Origin: Bryopsis sp. KO-2023
Lineage: Eukaryota > Chlorophyta > Ulvophyceae > Bryopsidales > Bryopsidaceae
Direction of reading: 5' to 3'
Length of the DNA: 64,000 nucleotides
Assembly: GCA_030272585.1 (NCBI GenBank)
Contig: BSYQ01000010.1
Location: 868,001-932,000, forward strand
Shown: piece by piece, positions 30,501 through 40,143 of the stretch
Numbering within the stretch: position 1 is the stretch's first letter
How the letters are laid out: each line of letters opens with the position of its first letter
Notes under the pieces: generated by a model
What the model saw: only the letters and a program-made list of their open reading frames with translations
Database searches by the model: none
What the model was told of the DNA's origin: nothing
Made by a program: the position numbers and the translations under genes

Positions 30501-31654
30501 TCCACATCCGGCTGGAGATAAGCTGGTGTGGTTTCAGTAGCGTTCAAACGCTCTTCTGGAATTCCCGGATATGGATACTGCATGAGATGTGCCATATCTT
30601 CCGGGGTGGTTGGTCGCACAACCACAAGGTATGCCTGATCAACTTCTGGACTGTTCTTCACGAGCGAGAATAACTTCTTCGCTGAGACTGTATCAATAGC
30701 CGGTGCTAGGTGCTGTAAGTAATCTGATGGTCGTTCCTTCATAGGAACAGTTGTCCATCCAGCACCCACTGGAACTTTGAGCGTGCCTGTTGCAAAGTCC
30801 AGTTTGGGATTGGTCTGCATCAACCAAGGAAGCCCTAGTATCATGTCATATGAAAGGTTTGGGAAGACGTCTGCGGAAAGGGTTGTGGTATAAGTACCCA
30901 TCCTGAGCTGCAAGTCTTCGCATCGCCGATCAAGTGAACATAGGGTTCCGTCCGCCAAAGTGACTCCCTTTTTGCACTCGGTTGTTTCGAGTTTCAGTCT
31001 CGTGACTAGTTTCTTGGTAATGTAGTTCTCCGTTGCACCACAATCAACATAGGCGGAGATCGGTACTCCTCCTAATCTGGCTCGGATCTCATATCCCATA
31101 AATTTCAAATGGTTAGGACCTCCTAGTGGTAACATACGCTCAGAAGGTGAATACTGACCTTCATCCACTTTTTGTCCTCTACCTGTTCCCTGAACAGGGG
31201 CTGCTGACTCGTCAGTTGGTGGTGAACGAGTGGCAGGCTTATTTGATTCCCTTGCGGGTTCCCTTCCTTCCGGACTTCGTTTCGTTCCTTGAGGTGGGAA
31301 CGATACCGAATTCTCAGTTCCTTCAGGACTACCAAGGTCTCCATGAACAGAGTCGACAGGTTCCGAACTTGATTCTGAACTTGTCCTAGTAAGCGTGCTG
31401 CACTTACTGGATCGCGTTTCCAACTTAGCACTCATAATCGATCCCTCTGCACCTTGGGTAGCATTCTTTTCTATTTCCCCTTGTGCTCTTTTATTCACTT
31501 CTGCATTTCGAGCTAACCTTTCTTTTCTAAGAAGTTTCTGGCGCTGCTTATATCTGTGACGGCGTGCCCTTCTGCGTTTCGCCGAACGAGTCTGGGCTCT
31601 GTTCATCCGGCTTTTTCGTTTAACCATTTCTTGAACTTTTCGCCCTCTGGACAC
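27536..31654 (-). CDS. pol: Gypsy Pol: protease, RT, RNase H, integrase, chromodomain
   Basis: The open frame has 1,372 codons. Domains in order: aspartic protease with YVDCGATENYI (about residue 203); reverse transcriptase with YRWINKFTVKNRYPLP and FIDDILVFS (about 590); RNase H with TDASGTAYGAVL (about 738); integrase zinc finger with H-H and CPTCQ (about 935-975); the integrase core with TDLVTDLPSS, SDRDPRF and QSEVTIRVLEDF giving D, D, E (about 1010-1105); a C-terminal GPF module; and a chromodomain (EFEVERILRDR, YLILWKGY, STWEPES; about 1300-1350). All catalytic residues are present. The frame is -1 relative to gag and overlaps it by 52 bases, so Pol is probably made as a Gag-Pol fusion. 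The chromodomain would steer integration to marked chromatin. Confidence 0.97.
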   Translation of the reverse strand: MSRGRKVQEMVKRKSRMNRAQTRSAKRRRARRHRYKQRQKLLRKERLARNAEVNKRAQGEIEKNATQGAEGSIMSAKLETRSSKCSTLTRTSSESSSEPVDSVHGDLGSPEGTENSVSFPPQGTKRSPEGREPARESNKPATRSPPTDESAAPVQGTGRGQKVDEGQYSPSERMLPLGGPNHLKFMGYEIRARLGGVPISAYVDCGATENYITKKLVTRLKLETTECKKGVTLADGTLCSLDRRCEDLQLRMGTYTTTLSADVFPNLSYDMILGLPWLMQTNPKLDFATGTLKVPVGAGWTTVPMKERPSDYLQHLAPAIDTVSAKKLFSLVKNSPEVDQAYLVVVRPTTPEDMAHLMQYPYPGIPEERLNATETTPAYLQPDVEKVMHSGLDPRIKAVLTSFKDVFPKDLPPGVPPVRKGHEFKVDLEDEQMTPIHRPLYKLSPAELDEVRTQVDYLLDQRKIRPSESPWGAPILFVPKKDGGLRMCVDYRWINKFTVKNRYPLPLPEELMDRLARAKIYTKIDLRSGYWQFPVRPKDTPKTAFRTRYGHFEFLVCPFGMTNCPAQFQTMVQDLLGEFLDEFVVVFIDDILVFSNSVEEHVEHLKLVFERLRKHKLYAKASKCEVGVAETDYLGYHLSEKGLQPMQDKVKAIQQWKELTSVTDVRSFLGMVSYYRKFIPEFARIASPLTDLTKKDTVWEWGLNQRNAYNELKDRISRAPILLLPDPAKEYTVITDASGTAYGAVLTQDHGKGLQPIAYLSRRLKPAETRYSAYERELGAIAYALAQWRHYLEGCDGGVKVLTDHKPITHFMNQSTLSRTQTRWLNSGFFQSIGPKIVYIQGKANVLADALSRSLPGPPDQLNNLSTWEVAEKEAWKEALRSDEQLKPIFERMERGVSPQYKLDDGFLYYTKTDPGPSLLVVPASFQKRILEEHHDVPSAGHVGADRMTEVLTRSYWWKGVGLAVKAYVKTCPTCQLNKSDLQRQKGLLQPLPIPDQKWEQITTDLVTDLPSSHGFTAIAVFVDRLTKYARFVPCNKTITAPEYAKLFVENIYKHYGLPKIIVSDRDPRFTSLFWTSLFKLLGTQLRMSTAYHPQTDGQSEVTIRVLEDFLRPYVERYPDRWVDYLPTAEFAANNSRNVSTGYAPAHLLYGQNMGQIVVARKGVRTGDESEMAAEMVRRMDDQMRNAKAKYAEAQNRMCTSANKRRRKVEFQVGDEVLVQSKYIPLASLQKIPPKIRRRFVGPFRVASRIGAVAYRLDLPDHWKIHPTFHVSKLKAYSRLDDDQREIDAPEGELVDGTIEFEVERILRDRGTTRKEYLILWKGYDLMESTWEPESHLANAQDLLKEYLANKPENKQVTQSKKKTRAQRRTRT

Positions 31655-34440
31655 TTACTTTGAATATGTCCAGTTTTTCCACACATATAGCATTTAGGAT
31701 TTACGCCTCCACCTCCACGTCCTTGATTCCTGCCACCACCGCGTCCGCGACCTCGGCCACCACCCCTTCCCCGACCTCGACCTTGGCCAATGTTTTGTGC
31801 CTGGTCTGGCTGAGGTTGCTGTTGGCCACCCATCTGGTTTGCCTTATCAGTTTGGGGTTGGTTTTGCTTTTTATTTTGGCCTCGGCCTTTACCTCCGCGC
31901 CACCGTCCGCGGCCACGAAAGTTTCCTCCTCCGGATGAGGCAATAGCATCAAGACGAGCCGCCGTCTGGATCGCCAACTCAATGCCGTGCGGCACTTGAG
32001 CCACAGTTTGTTGTTTGATATGGAACTTTAATCCGTCCACGAAGAAGAAGTATTGTTCTTCATCTGTCATGTTGGGAATCCTCAGCACTTGTTCTCGGAA
32101 AGCAACAATGTACTGATGCACTGACCCAGTCTGTTTCAGGTTCCGTAAGGAGCGCCTGGCTACATCAGACATTCTGGTGGGTTCAAATGCTTGGACCAGT
32201 TCCTCAACAAACTCAATCCAATTTGTGATTGGATGTCTTTTTCCTTCCCTTGTACGCAGATCCTGGACGTTTCGCCACTGAGCAGCAGCTCCAGTCAGGT
32301 TACTGCGGAAGAGCCTGAACCATACGCTCTCATCGATGTCCAAAGTCTGGCAATAGACCGTCATTTCTAGTTGCCAATCTCTGATCCATCGCTGACCATC
32401 ACCTGAGAAGGCCTTTGGGAAAGGAATACGAACGGATGACGGAATCCGTCCGTGGCGATCTTGCGGAGCAGCAAAGCCTTGGTTAGGGTCTGGAGGACCC
32501 CCACCTCCACCTCCGCCACCTCCACCTCCACCTGGGTGGTACGGCCATCCACCACCCCCACCTCCACCTGGTCCGGAAAGGAAAGATCCCCCTCCACTTC
32601 CAGGTGGTCCTCCTCCGCCTCCGCCTCCACCCCCAGGTCCACCTCCGGGTCCCCCTCCACCACCACCAGATCGATTTCCACCCTGTGGCTGGCTTGATGG
32701 AGTTGAGGGATAAGAACCCCACCCGTAATACGGGTTACTCGCGGAAGGTGCTCCGTATTGGTTTACGGATTGTCCCAAACTTGGTTGGGTGCCTGGTTGG
32801 TTTCCTGGTTGCATACCAGGTTGGGTGTTAAGAGCCGGGATTGGATAGAAGACAGACAGCGGAACTGTCGTCAGTGGTTGTGTTAACATGGATGTCGTTG
32901 GTGGTAACACACTCGTTACAGGGACACTAAGTATGGGTCTGGCTGTGCCAAGTTGACCCGCTTGGCCGAATGGTGCGCCCATTGCCATAGTTTGTGGCGG
33001 CGCAAGACTCCATGCCGTCCGTGTTCTTGGGGATGTAAATAAACCCCAGGAAGATGGAGAACCTCCACCCACGGAGTCTGCGACAGTTGTCGATGGGCTG
33101 CGACCACCCAATCCTCCTAACGTGGTTAGACCAGTAAAAGTACTCAGATCCGGAACAGGTGGTACCGGAAATGGGATACTGGTAAGAGGAGTGGATGACA
33201 CAAAAGGAACGCTTGTGGCTGCAGCTGTCGTGGCCGGCAAAGTGACCGTGCCAGTTCCTGCTCCCATCATACCCACTACAACTGGGTCCTGAGCCGGGAC
33301 TCGAACTTTCTCCCGTTTTTTCCACGCACTCAGTGTTTCTTTGAACTTCGAATCAACATACTTGGAGAGATTACTTTCCAAAGTCTGCTGTTTCTCTGTC
33401 GCGTCTGATAGAAATTTCTCCATCAGTTGCATCGACCTGTGTCCTCCTGCAGTGTCATCAGAACTCACACTGCCTCGTTCCGCCCTTCTTTGTTTGCGTT
33501 GTTCTTCGGCTTGGTGTAAGTCCCGCAACACTTTTAGGCTCTGGCTTACCAAGCCTGAGAGTGTGTCTAGCTGGCCTTGGTGGTCGACTTGCTCGCACCG
33601 AGACTCATCAGTAGTCCGAGCTAGGTTATCCAGCGTTGTCTGCTGTAGGCGCATACCTTCAGCAACTTTTGTCAGAGAGGCTTGCAGAGACAGAATTTGT
33701 TTCTCCCTGAGCGCATTGGTCTGATCAACAGCTTCAGCTTGGGTACGGGCTGATTCCTGCAGTCGATCGAGTCGCTCTTGCAGAATAGCCTCGTTATCGT
33801 ATTTACCCAACAGATTCCTGTCGATCCGCTCTGTGGACCTTATATTCTGTTCCAGCAATTTGTGCTGGTGGTCTAACAATTTCTGTTGTCTTTCTATAGA
33901 CTCAGTATTTTGATTGACCAGCTTCTGGGCCTCCTTCCTGACATAGAGCACGAACTGCTCATATTCCTCTTTCAGGTCGCCTTTTAAGGTCGACTCTGCA
34001 CGCTGAACCTGCTCGTGAACTTGTCCTTCCAGGTTTTGTGCGACCTCTTGCACATTCGAGGAGACAGCGGCATACACATGCTCAGCTGTGTCCCTAAGTT
34101 GTCCCTCGTCCACACCATGAACGTGCACCTCCTGCTGGTGGACGTTTATGTGCTGATGTTCATGGTGAAGGATGTTGGTGACTTCTATTGTCGGGACGTC
34201 CTCCATATCCTCATCATACTCCTCGTCTCCGGACTCTTCCGACTCTTGTTCCGAGTCTAAGTCTTCGTCCGGTTCCTCAACCTGGTCGGGTACATGTCTG
34301 TCCCACTGCAAATCATGTATTTGCTGCGCTGGTGGGTGCACCACATCTGGATAAACCACGGGAATTAGTTGGTTATCCACCACCTCTTCCTCCTCAAGAG
34401 GTGGAATAGGTGGTAGCTGTGGCGGCGTCTGGCCGGACAT
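31603..34440 (-). CDS. gag: Gypsy Gag with coiled coils and CCHC knuckle
   Basis: Starting at the first ATG (MSGQTPPQLPPIPPLEEEEV) the frame gives 945 residues; the open frame extends a further 20 codons upstream without ATG. Order: acidic N-terminus; a long heptad-rich coiled coil (about 100-400; KEEYEQFVLYVRKEAQKLV); a Pro/Ser/Thr and then very Gly-rich linker (about 500-640); the capsid-like retrotransposon gag domain (IRDWQLEMTVYCQTLD, VHQYIVAFREQVLRIPN; about 680-830); an Arg/Gly nucleocapsid and one zinc knuckle (CYMCGKTGHIQSKC). The coiled-coil and Gly-rich halves make it much longer than usual gypsy Gag. It assembles the virus-like particle and packages RNA. Confidence 0.95.
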   Translation of the reverse strand: MSGQTPPQLPPIPPLEEEEVVDNQLIPVVYPDVVHPPAQQIHDLQWDRHVPDQVEEPDEDLDSEQESEESGDEEYDEDMEDVPTIEVTNILHHEHQHINVHQQEVHVHGVDEGQLRDTAEHVYAAVSSNVQEVAQNLEGQVHEQVQRAESTLKGDLKEEYEQFVLYVRKEAQKLVNQNTESIERQQKLLDHQHKLLEQNIRSTERIDRNLLGKYDNEAILQERLDRLQESARTQAEAVDQTNALREKQILSLQASLTKVAEGMRLQQTTLDNLARTTDESRCEQVDHQGQLDTLSGLVSQSLKVLRDLHQAEEQRKQRRAERGSVSSDDTAGGHRSMQLMEKFLSDATEKQQTLESNLSKYVDSKFKETLSAWKKREKVRVPAQDPVVVGMMGAGTGTVTLPATTAAATSVPFVSSTPLTSIPFPVPPVPDLSTFTGLTTLGGLGGRSPSTTVADSVGGGSPSSWGLFTSPRTRTAWSLAPPQTMAMGAPFGQAGQLGTARPILSVPVTSVLPPTTSMLTQPLTTVPLSVFYPIPALNTQPGMQPGNQPGTQPSLGQSVNQYGAPSASNPYYGWGSYPSTPSSQPQGGNRSGGGGGGPGGGPGGGGGGGGGPPGSGGGSFLSGPGGGGGGGWPYHPGGGGGGGGGGGGPPDPNQGFAAPQDRHGRIPSSVRIPFPKAFSGDGQRWIRDWQLEMTVYCQTLDIDESVWFRLFRSNLTGAAAQWRNVQDLRTREGKRHPITNWIEFVEELVQAFEPTRMSDVARRSLRNLKQTGSVHQYIVAFREQVLRIPNMTDEEQYFFFVDGLKFHIKQQTVAQVPHGIELAIQTAARLDAIASSGGGNFRGRGRWRGGKGRGQNKKQNQPQTDKANQMGGQQQPQPDQAQNIGQGRGRGRGGGRGRGRGGGRNQGRGGGGVNPKCYMCGKTGHIQSKCPEGEKFKKWLNEKAG
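31618..31624 (-). promoter_or_regulatory. Candidate -1 ribosomal frameshift site GTTAAAC
   Basis: In the gag frame the minus strand reads TGG TTA AAC. G TTA AAC has the X-XXY-YYZ layout, with the first base relaxed, and lies in the gag/pol overlap 16 bases before the gag stop. Shifting by -1 here leads directly into the pol frame (RKSRMNRAQ). No downstream pseudoknot was checked. Confidence 0.55.
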
Positions 34441-35170
34441 GTTTTTGTTTGAATTTCCTGGAATTTTGACGTAATAGGAGTGTGTCCGGAAAGTTTCCAA
34501 ACTTTCTGGTGCCTTGGATGCGAACTTGTTTCAGTTCTGGTTGCAATCCTAGTCGCTATCTTTTCTTGAACCTTACTAGGTCAGAAATAGATAGGAGTTT
34601 TACACTTGACAACGTCGGGTGTTACTTTCCCGTTCGCGTTCTGTCAGCCGACTAGGTTAGTACCTTGGCCGGTGATTCAGTCTACGACTAACCTAACTGT
34701 AGAACCAGTCGTGACTCAGGCGGTGCGGTAACCGATTGCGCGCTGGAAAGAGTGACAATGAGTCACCTGCCAGAACGACTGTTTTTCGTGTTACTGGCAG
34801 AAGCGTCAGTCGACGGAAGTTGGTCGTTCCGGACGACGTTCTTTCCTACGCCGGTTCGCACTTTCAGTTGTTCGCCTGCGCGTTTCGGGTTTACGCCGAT
34901 CGTTGCTCTCCTTGCACTGTTGTCGTGCTTTCGCCTTGTTTTCCTTTAGATCTACAGATCTGTAGGTTTCCAGAAATTCGTTCACTGGACTCCGATTCTT
35001 TTGCGACTTCGCCTGACGTTTTCGAACGACGACGCGAGCACGTCGTTCGAAGGATAGCTCTCCTCGCGACCCCTGGAACACAGAGTTCCAGATCTGTGGG
35101 ATTTAGTAATCCCTAAGGTCAGATCTTTGGGGGGGGGTTCGCGAGTTCTCCTGTGGGGTGCGCCTGGCCT

Positions 35171-35188
35171 CGCCTTGCTCCGAAACCA
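35171..35188 (-). other. Primer binding site of the gypsy element
   Basis: Two bases after the 5' LTR the minus strand reads TGGTTTCGGAGCAAGGCG. The TGG start matches a tRNA CCA end, and TGGTTTCGGAGC differs by two bases from the initiator-Met type TGGTATCAGAGC. The primer tRNA identity is an inference. Confidence 0.6.
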
Positions 35189-35190
35189 AA

Positions 35191-35224
35191 TGATAAGGGG
35201 GTCTAGGACCCCGAGACACAAGCA

Positions 35225-35261
<37 letters not shown>

Positions 35262-35364
35262 TCACTGGGAAGATTAATTTTTACAGGAGGGCCCCCTGCC
35301 CTATAAACCCTGTCGTACTCCCAATTGTACTACATAACACCCCAAACCCGAGTTACTACTATCA
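35191..35364 (-). repeat. 5' LTR (minus-strand element), 174 bp
   Basis: Identical by eye to 24795-24968, with TG...CA ends, followed by the target duplication GTGAT at 35365-35369. Confidence 0.95.
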
Positions 35365-37119
35365 GTGATTGTAATGCTGTGATTGTAATGCTGTGATTGG
35401 GGTGACTAATGATGATTGATCGATGTTGGCGGAAATCAGCCAGCGGCCGACATTCCAGCGGCCGACAACCACCAGTCGCTGACACACCATCTGCCGCTGA
35501 AGCAAGAAAAACTGACTCGCGGCAACCACGCCTCTTGAAAGCCGCTCAGATAACAACCCGTGAAACCCTGACTGCCCAAACCGCCCCCAAGAAAACCAGG
35601 CCCAGACGGTGTAGGCTCCTTTCTTGAATTGTGATGGTGACGGCGGCTGGGGTCAAGCGGCTGAGCAAACACGTTGTAACCCTGCTGACCAGCCGCCTGG
35701 CCTGGCGTTGCACGGGGTTGTGGTTTTTCCCCCTTTCTTGAATTGTGATGGTGACGGCGGCTGGGTTCAAGCGGCTGCGCAAACACGTGGTAACCAGCCG
35801 CCTGGCCTGAGCCGCTGCATGGGGTTGTGGTTCTTCCCCCTTTCTTGAATTGTGAATTGTGATGGTGACGGCGGCTAAGTTGAAGCGGCTGAGCAAACAC
35901 GTGGTAACCCTGCTGACCAGCCGCCTGGCCTGAGCTGATGCATGGGGTTGTGTTTTTTCCCCCCTTTTTGAAATGTGATGGTGACGGCGGCTGGGTTCAA
36001 GCGGCTGAGAAAACACGTGGTAACCCTGCTGACCAGCCGCCTGGCCTGAGCCGCTGGATGGGGTTGTGTTTTTTCCCCCTTTTTTGAAATGTGATGGTGA
36101 CGGCGGCTGGGTTCAAGCGGCTGAGCAAACACGTTGTAACCCTGCTGACCAGCCGCCTGGCCTGACCAGTCGCCGAAACACCATCTGCCGCCGAAGCAAG
36201 AAAAACTGACTCGCAGCAACCACGCCTCTTGAAAGCCGCTCAGATAACAACCCGTGAAACAGCATCGACTCCCCAAACCGCCCCAAAAAACCCAGGCCCA
36301 AAAACCACTCATCAGCCTCGAGAGAAGCCCAGACATCACCAGTCGCCAAACCAACATCTGCCGCCTGGAAACCATCAGCTGCGACGCTCAGCGTCGGACG
36401 CTGCAAACAAAACACAGCCGCCCTGTCATCACCTCCTCACGACGCGCCTGATATATCCACAACAGCCCGCCAAACACCATCAACGCTGCCATCATCAGCC
36501 GCCTGGCCTGAGCCGCTGCATGGGGTTGTGTTCCCCCCCCCCTTTTTTGAAATGTGATGGTGACGGCGGCTGGGTTCAAGCGGCTGAGCGAACATGTTGT
36601 GGCGCTGCTGACCAGCCGCCTGGCCTGAGCCACTGCATGGGGTTGTGTTGTTTTGGCGAGCGAGGAGGAGGCCACCAATGACGTTATTGTGAGGGCATCT
36701 CTCCCCGGATGTCGCCGACACCAGCGTGAAGGCCGCCAACGGAGGGGTGGCGCGTTTCAGGCCTTTCCCAAACAGCCGTGGCACCTTTGACAACACTCGA
36801 CCCTTTTTTATTTTCATTCTATAGCTGCTGCAAGGTCCCGGCGCCGATGCTCCTATTCCTCCTCCTTAAGATAAAAAATCCAGTGCTGTTGTGTGCTCTC
36901 ACAAGTGGTTGCGACAACGACACCACCAGCCGCACATAGAGCATCAGTCGCCGATAGTGTATTATACAACAAGAGAAAGCCAAAAAACCGCTTTTATCCA
37001 AGTGGCGGCCGCCCAAAAACATCAGCTGGTGTACGTGTCGTATTGCACTGTAAGAAACTTCTGATGAATAATTGCCACCACTGCCACGCGAAAGGAAACA
37101 ACACCAACATATTGGAAAC
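35365..37119. repeat. TIR-element interior: about 115-bp minisatellite with higher-order repeat
   Basis: The phrase gtgatggtgacggcggctgg recurs at about 35631, 35745, 35859, 35975, 36091 and 36554, giving a period of 114-116 bp. Each unit includes gaccagccgcctggcctga. A second layer is a roughly 95-bp block (accatctgccgctgaagcaagaaaaactg...) at 35474 and again at 36172, about 698 bp apart. Open frames here are repeat artefacts. The region from 36660 to 37119 has no recognisable gene. Confidence 0.85.
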
Positions 37120-39864
37120 GCGATCCAGAAACTGGGGGATCAATTGTCAATTATTGTATCCCAAAAGTCACCAGCCGCCGAGGAAACAATATTTTGAGGT
37201 GTACAATGAGACAACCCTGCAAGACGCATGTTCTGCCATCGCCGCCAGACTTGAACAACCACAAAACAACCACAACAAATTCTTGGCCCGAGCGTGCCAA
37301 ACATATCGTCACCACTCTTCCGCCAGCCCCTCCTCAAGTCGCGAAGAGATCAAACCCATCAACGCAACAATCCTCTACGTTGCCACCACAAACAAACAAA
37401 CAACATTGCCACCACCATTGCCACCTCCAAGGAACACGTATCGCCATCGCCATGAAACTTGAATATCCACCAATATTCGTAACCAAACTTAACAATAAAC
37501 GCACAACCACACCCATAAATCCCTGCCCACATCGCCAGCGATTCTGGGAATGGTGTTTTCTTAACCAGGGAGTTTTATAACTTTTCACTTTTGATGATGT
37601 GGTGGGAGGGGACACTGTGCTATGTTCATTGGCACTGCTTTGCCCCATCCTCATGGACCCGAATCCATCGCCATCCACGGAACCAGACGCATCGTCAGTG
37701 CAAGCGAATAGCCCCACAGGGCCACACAGGTCGGCATCGCCACTCAATTCAACGCCACACGCACATTTTAGGACATCATCTAGAAGTGAAACATCCACAA
37801 AACGAGAACAAAAATCCCAGCCCCCATCGCCACTGCTTTGCCCCATCCTCACCGACCCATGCCCTTTTCTTGATGATACGATTGCTTGCACATGTGCACA
37901 ACTGTAAAAAACACACACAAATTGGTCTATCCTCTTTGATGTAAAAAAGCGCCTAAAGCGGCAACAGGTGCGAATCTATCTTTTTATATCTCAGGGGGTG
38001 TTGGCGAAGATGGATTATCGACATACTGGGTAGTGGCCATATGGCCATGCCATGCCACACAATGTCTGAAGAGCGATTTAATGTAGTGGCGGAAAGTGAT
38101 GATGTAGCAAGGGCGGTGGAGTTGGTGAGTTTTCCCCCCGGGGCACCCTCCCTAGGTACATCCCCCTATCCACCATCTGTGTAACCACAATCGACCTCGC
38201 CGCCAATACACAAAGAAAAGAGAGGTCTTGAAAAAATTGCCTGTGGTGTTCCAGCCCACATAACAGCGGGGAAAAAAAATCCTAACCACCATCGCCACTA
38301 GAGACACCCAACAATTTTACAAAACAGAATACAGCTCGACATCTATCCTACTCCAGACTTCAGACTCACCTAGAATCGAACGTCAGGCAACCCCCTCTTT
38401 TCCTCCAACCCACAACTCGTCGCCACTGCTTTGCCCAATCGTCACGAACCCACCATCGTCGGCAGCCACATGCCCCATCGCCAACCATTTACCACATACC
38501 CTCATCTCCACAGAACGAAACATAACAACAGGAAAATATATCCTTATCACGATCAACACTGGATCAACAACACACACACCAACATCCTACCGCCAACAAC
38601 TAAAGCAACGACGACTGAACTTATCCAAATATTGGATGCTGCACCCATAAATATGTTCTCAACAAATGCTTTGCTGACTGGATAAGGGACACAAGCGTGG
38701 TGCGTCAAGGGTACTGTGCCAAGTGGCTCATGGACGTGCATAAAAGTGAGCAAACATGTCCATTGGAGAACCCTGGCCGGGAACAGAGAGTGGGACATAT
38801 ATAGCTGATCCTGGTCACCAGGACCTGGTGCAACAGATGGGGATGAAGATCGGGTGCCCCTGAAAAAGGTCGAACATCCTTTGATCAGCCAGTGGCTACG
38901 TCAGTAAGAAGCCCAACCACGGATGCCCCCTAAGAGTCTATTGCTCAATCTGAAGTCCCTGGAGGCAAGGAGGAAACGGCACCAGCAAATCAGAAACGTG
39001 ATGCACAAACTGGGGGGATCAATTGTGAATTATTGTATTTTCCACCATGTAGTGTTTTGGTGTGTACAATGAGTGACAAATTGGGGATAAGACAACCCTG
39101 CAAGATACATGTACTGCCATCGGACTTAAACAACCACACAACAACCACAACAAACACTTGGCCCAAGCGTGGCAAATATATCGTCACCCCCATACCCCAT
39201 CGCCAGCCCCTCCTCAAGTCGCGAACACACCAAACCCATCAACGCAGCAATCCTCCACGTTGCCACCACCATCGCCACCTCCAACAGCATCAATCGCCAA
39301 CAAGGAACACATATCGCCATCGCCATCGAACTTGAATCTCCACCAATACATATTCGGTACTGAACTTAATAATAAATGCACATCCACGAAATCCCACATT
39401 GCCATCATGAAAAACCCGTCGGCACTGCTTTGCCCCATCCTCACGGACCCAATTCCATCACCAGCCACGGAACCAGACACATGGCCAATGCAACCCTATA
39501 TCCCCGGGGCCACACGGATCGGCATCGCCACCCAAGTCAACGCCAAACGCGCATTTTTATGACATCATATTATGATGAACATACCAAACTAAAATATCCA
39601 CACAACGAGAACAAAGAACTCACCCACCATCGCCATCATGGCAACCCCATTGCCACTCCGACACTTCCTAATCCCCCACATCTCGGAGCTCCAACACATC
39701 ATAACATAACATAACAAAATCCAACATATCACACGGGGCACACCAAAGAATAAAACAAATAAATACCAATATGCCACACATCCCTTGGTGAGTCGACCAA
39801 CCAGTGGACTCTCTGTAACCCGAATCGACTTTGCCTTGGAGGGCGTCCAGAGGAACGCTGCTCT
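37120..39864. repeat. TIR-element interior: duplicated 0.7-kb block, CCA-rich
   Basis: About 37120-37860 and 38997-39640 are diverged copies in the same orientation. Both contain ctgggggatcaattgt.aat, acaaccctgcaaga, cttggcc...gcgtg, gcccctcctcaagtcgcga and actgctttgccccatcctca in the same order. Frames are rich in Pro/Thr/His from ccaccatcgccac repeats and do not look like proteins. Between the copies (37860-38997) nothing is recognised. Confidence 0.75.
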
Positions 39865-40143
39865 TCAACCAGCCGAATCTACTTTATAAGTTCGAGTGGC
39901 CAGCATGACCAATCCTGCGATGACTAACCCAGCGATGCATGGTTTTGCCTTCAGTCCAGAAACCAGCAAAGACACCCCTGATGCGATCAACGAGGCTACC
40001 GCCACTTTCCTCACCATGGAGCCCAAAAAGATCAGGTCCTTGGCGGTTTTCTTGCAATGCTTGCAATGCTTGGTGTGCCTTCCCCACCTCTCGAACACCT
40101 CTTCCAATGACTTCGCCTCTTCGTTTTTCGCTCCGGAGCCCAC
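39865..40143 (-). pseudogene. Pheophorbide a oxygenase-like C-terminal exon captured in the TIR element
   Basis: The 92 residues contain VFERWGRHTKHCKHCKKTAK, the C-x-x-C motif region that follows the Rieske oxygenase domain in chloroplast PAO/TIC55/PTC52 proteins. Two hydrophobic helices follow (VAVASLIASGVSLLVSG and CIAGLVIAGLVMLA), then a stop, matching the membrane-anchored end of this family. No Rieske or mononuclear-iron exon is found upstream, and there is no T-rich acceptor in front, so this is an isolated fragment. It sits well inside the DNA transposon and looks like a captured host exon. Family assignment rests on the CxxC neighbourhood and tail topology only. Confidence 0.6.

Larger units (their letters stand above)
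24795..35364 (-). mobile_element. Complete Ty3/gypsy chromovirus, LTRs identical, nested in the TIR element
   Basis: Two 174-bp LTRs bound a 10.57-kb element flanked by the 5-bp target duplication GTGAT (24790-24794 and 35365-35369). It is transcribed from the minus strand: LTR, primer binding site, gag, pol with chromodomain, two extra ORFs, polypurine tract, LTR. The LTRs are identical by eye, including the (CA)10(GA)9 tract, so insertion is recent. gag and pol are open throughout. It may be autonomous. It landed in the left arm of the older DNA transposon. Confidence 0.95.

Noticed and set aside
30330..34409. Plus-strand open frames opposite gag and pol
   Set aside because: Shadows of the minus-strand gypsy genes.
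35600..36700. CRISPR-like array
   Set aside because: The periodicity comes from near-identical 115-bp tandem units without distinct spacers, in a eukaryotic transposon.
35436..36817. Several minus-strand open frames of 100-166 codons
   Set aside because: They all translate the 115-bp repeat unit in different frames.
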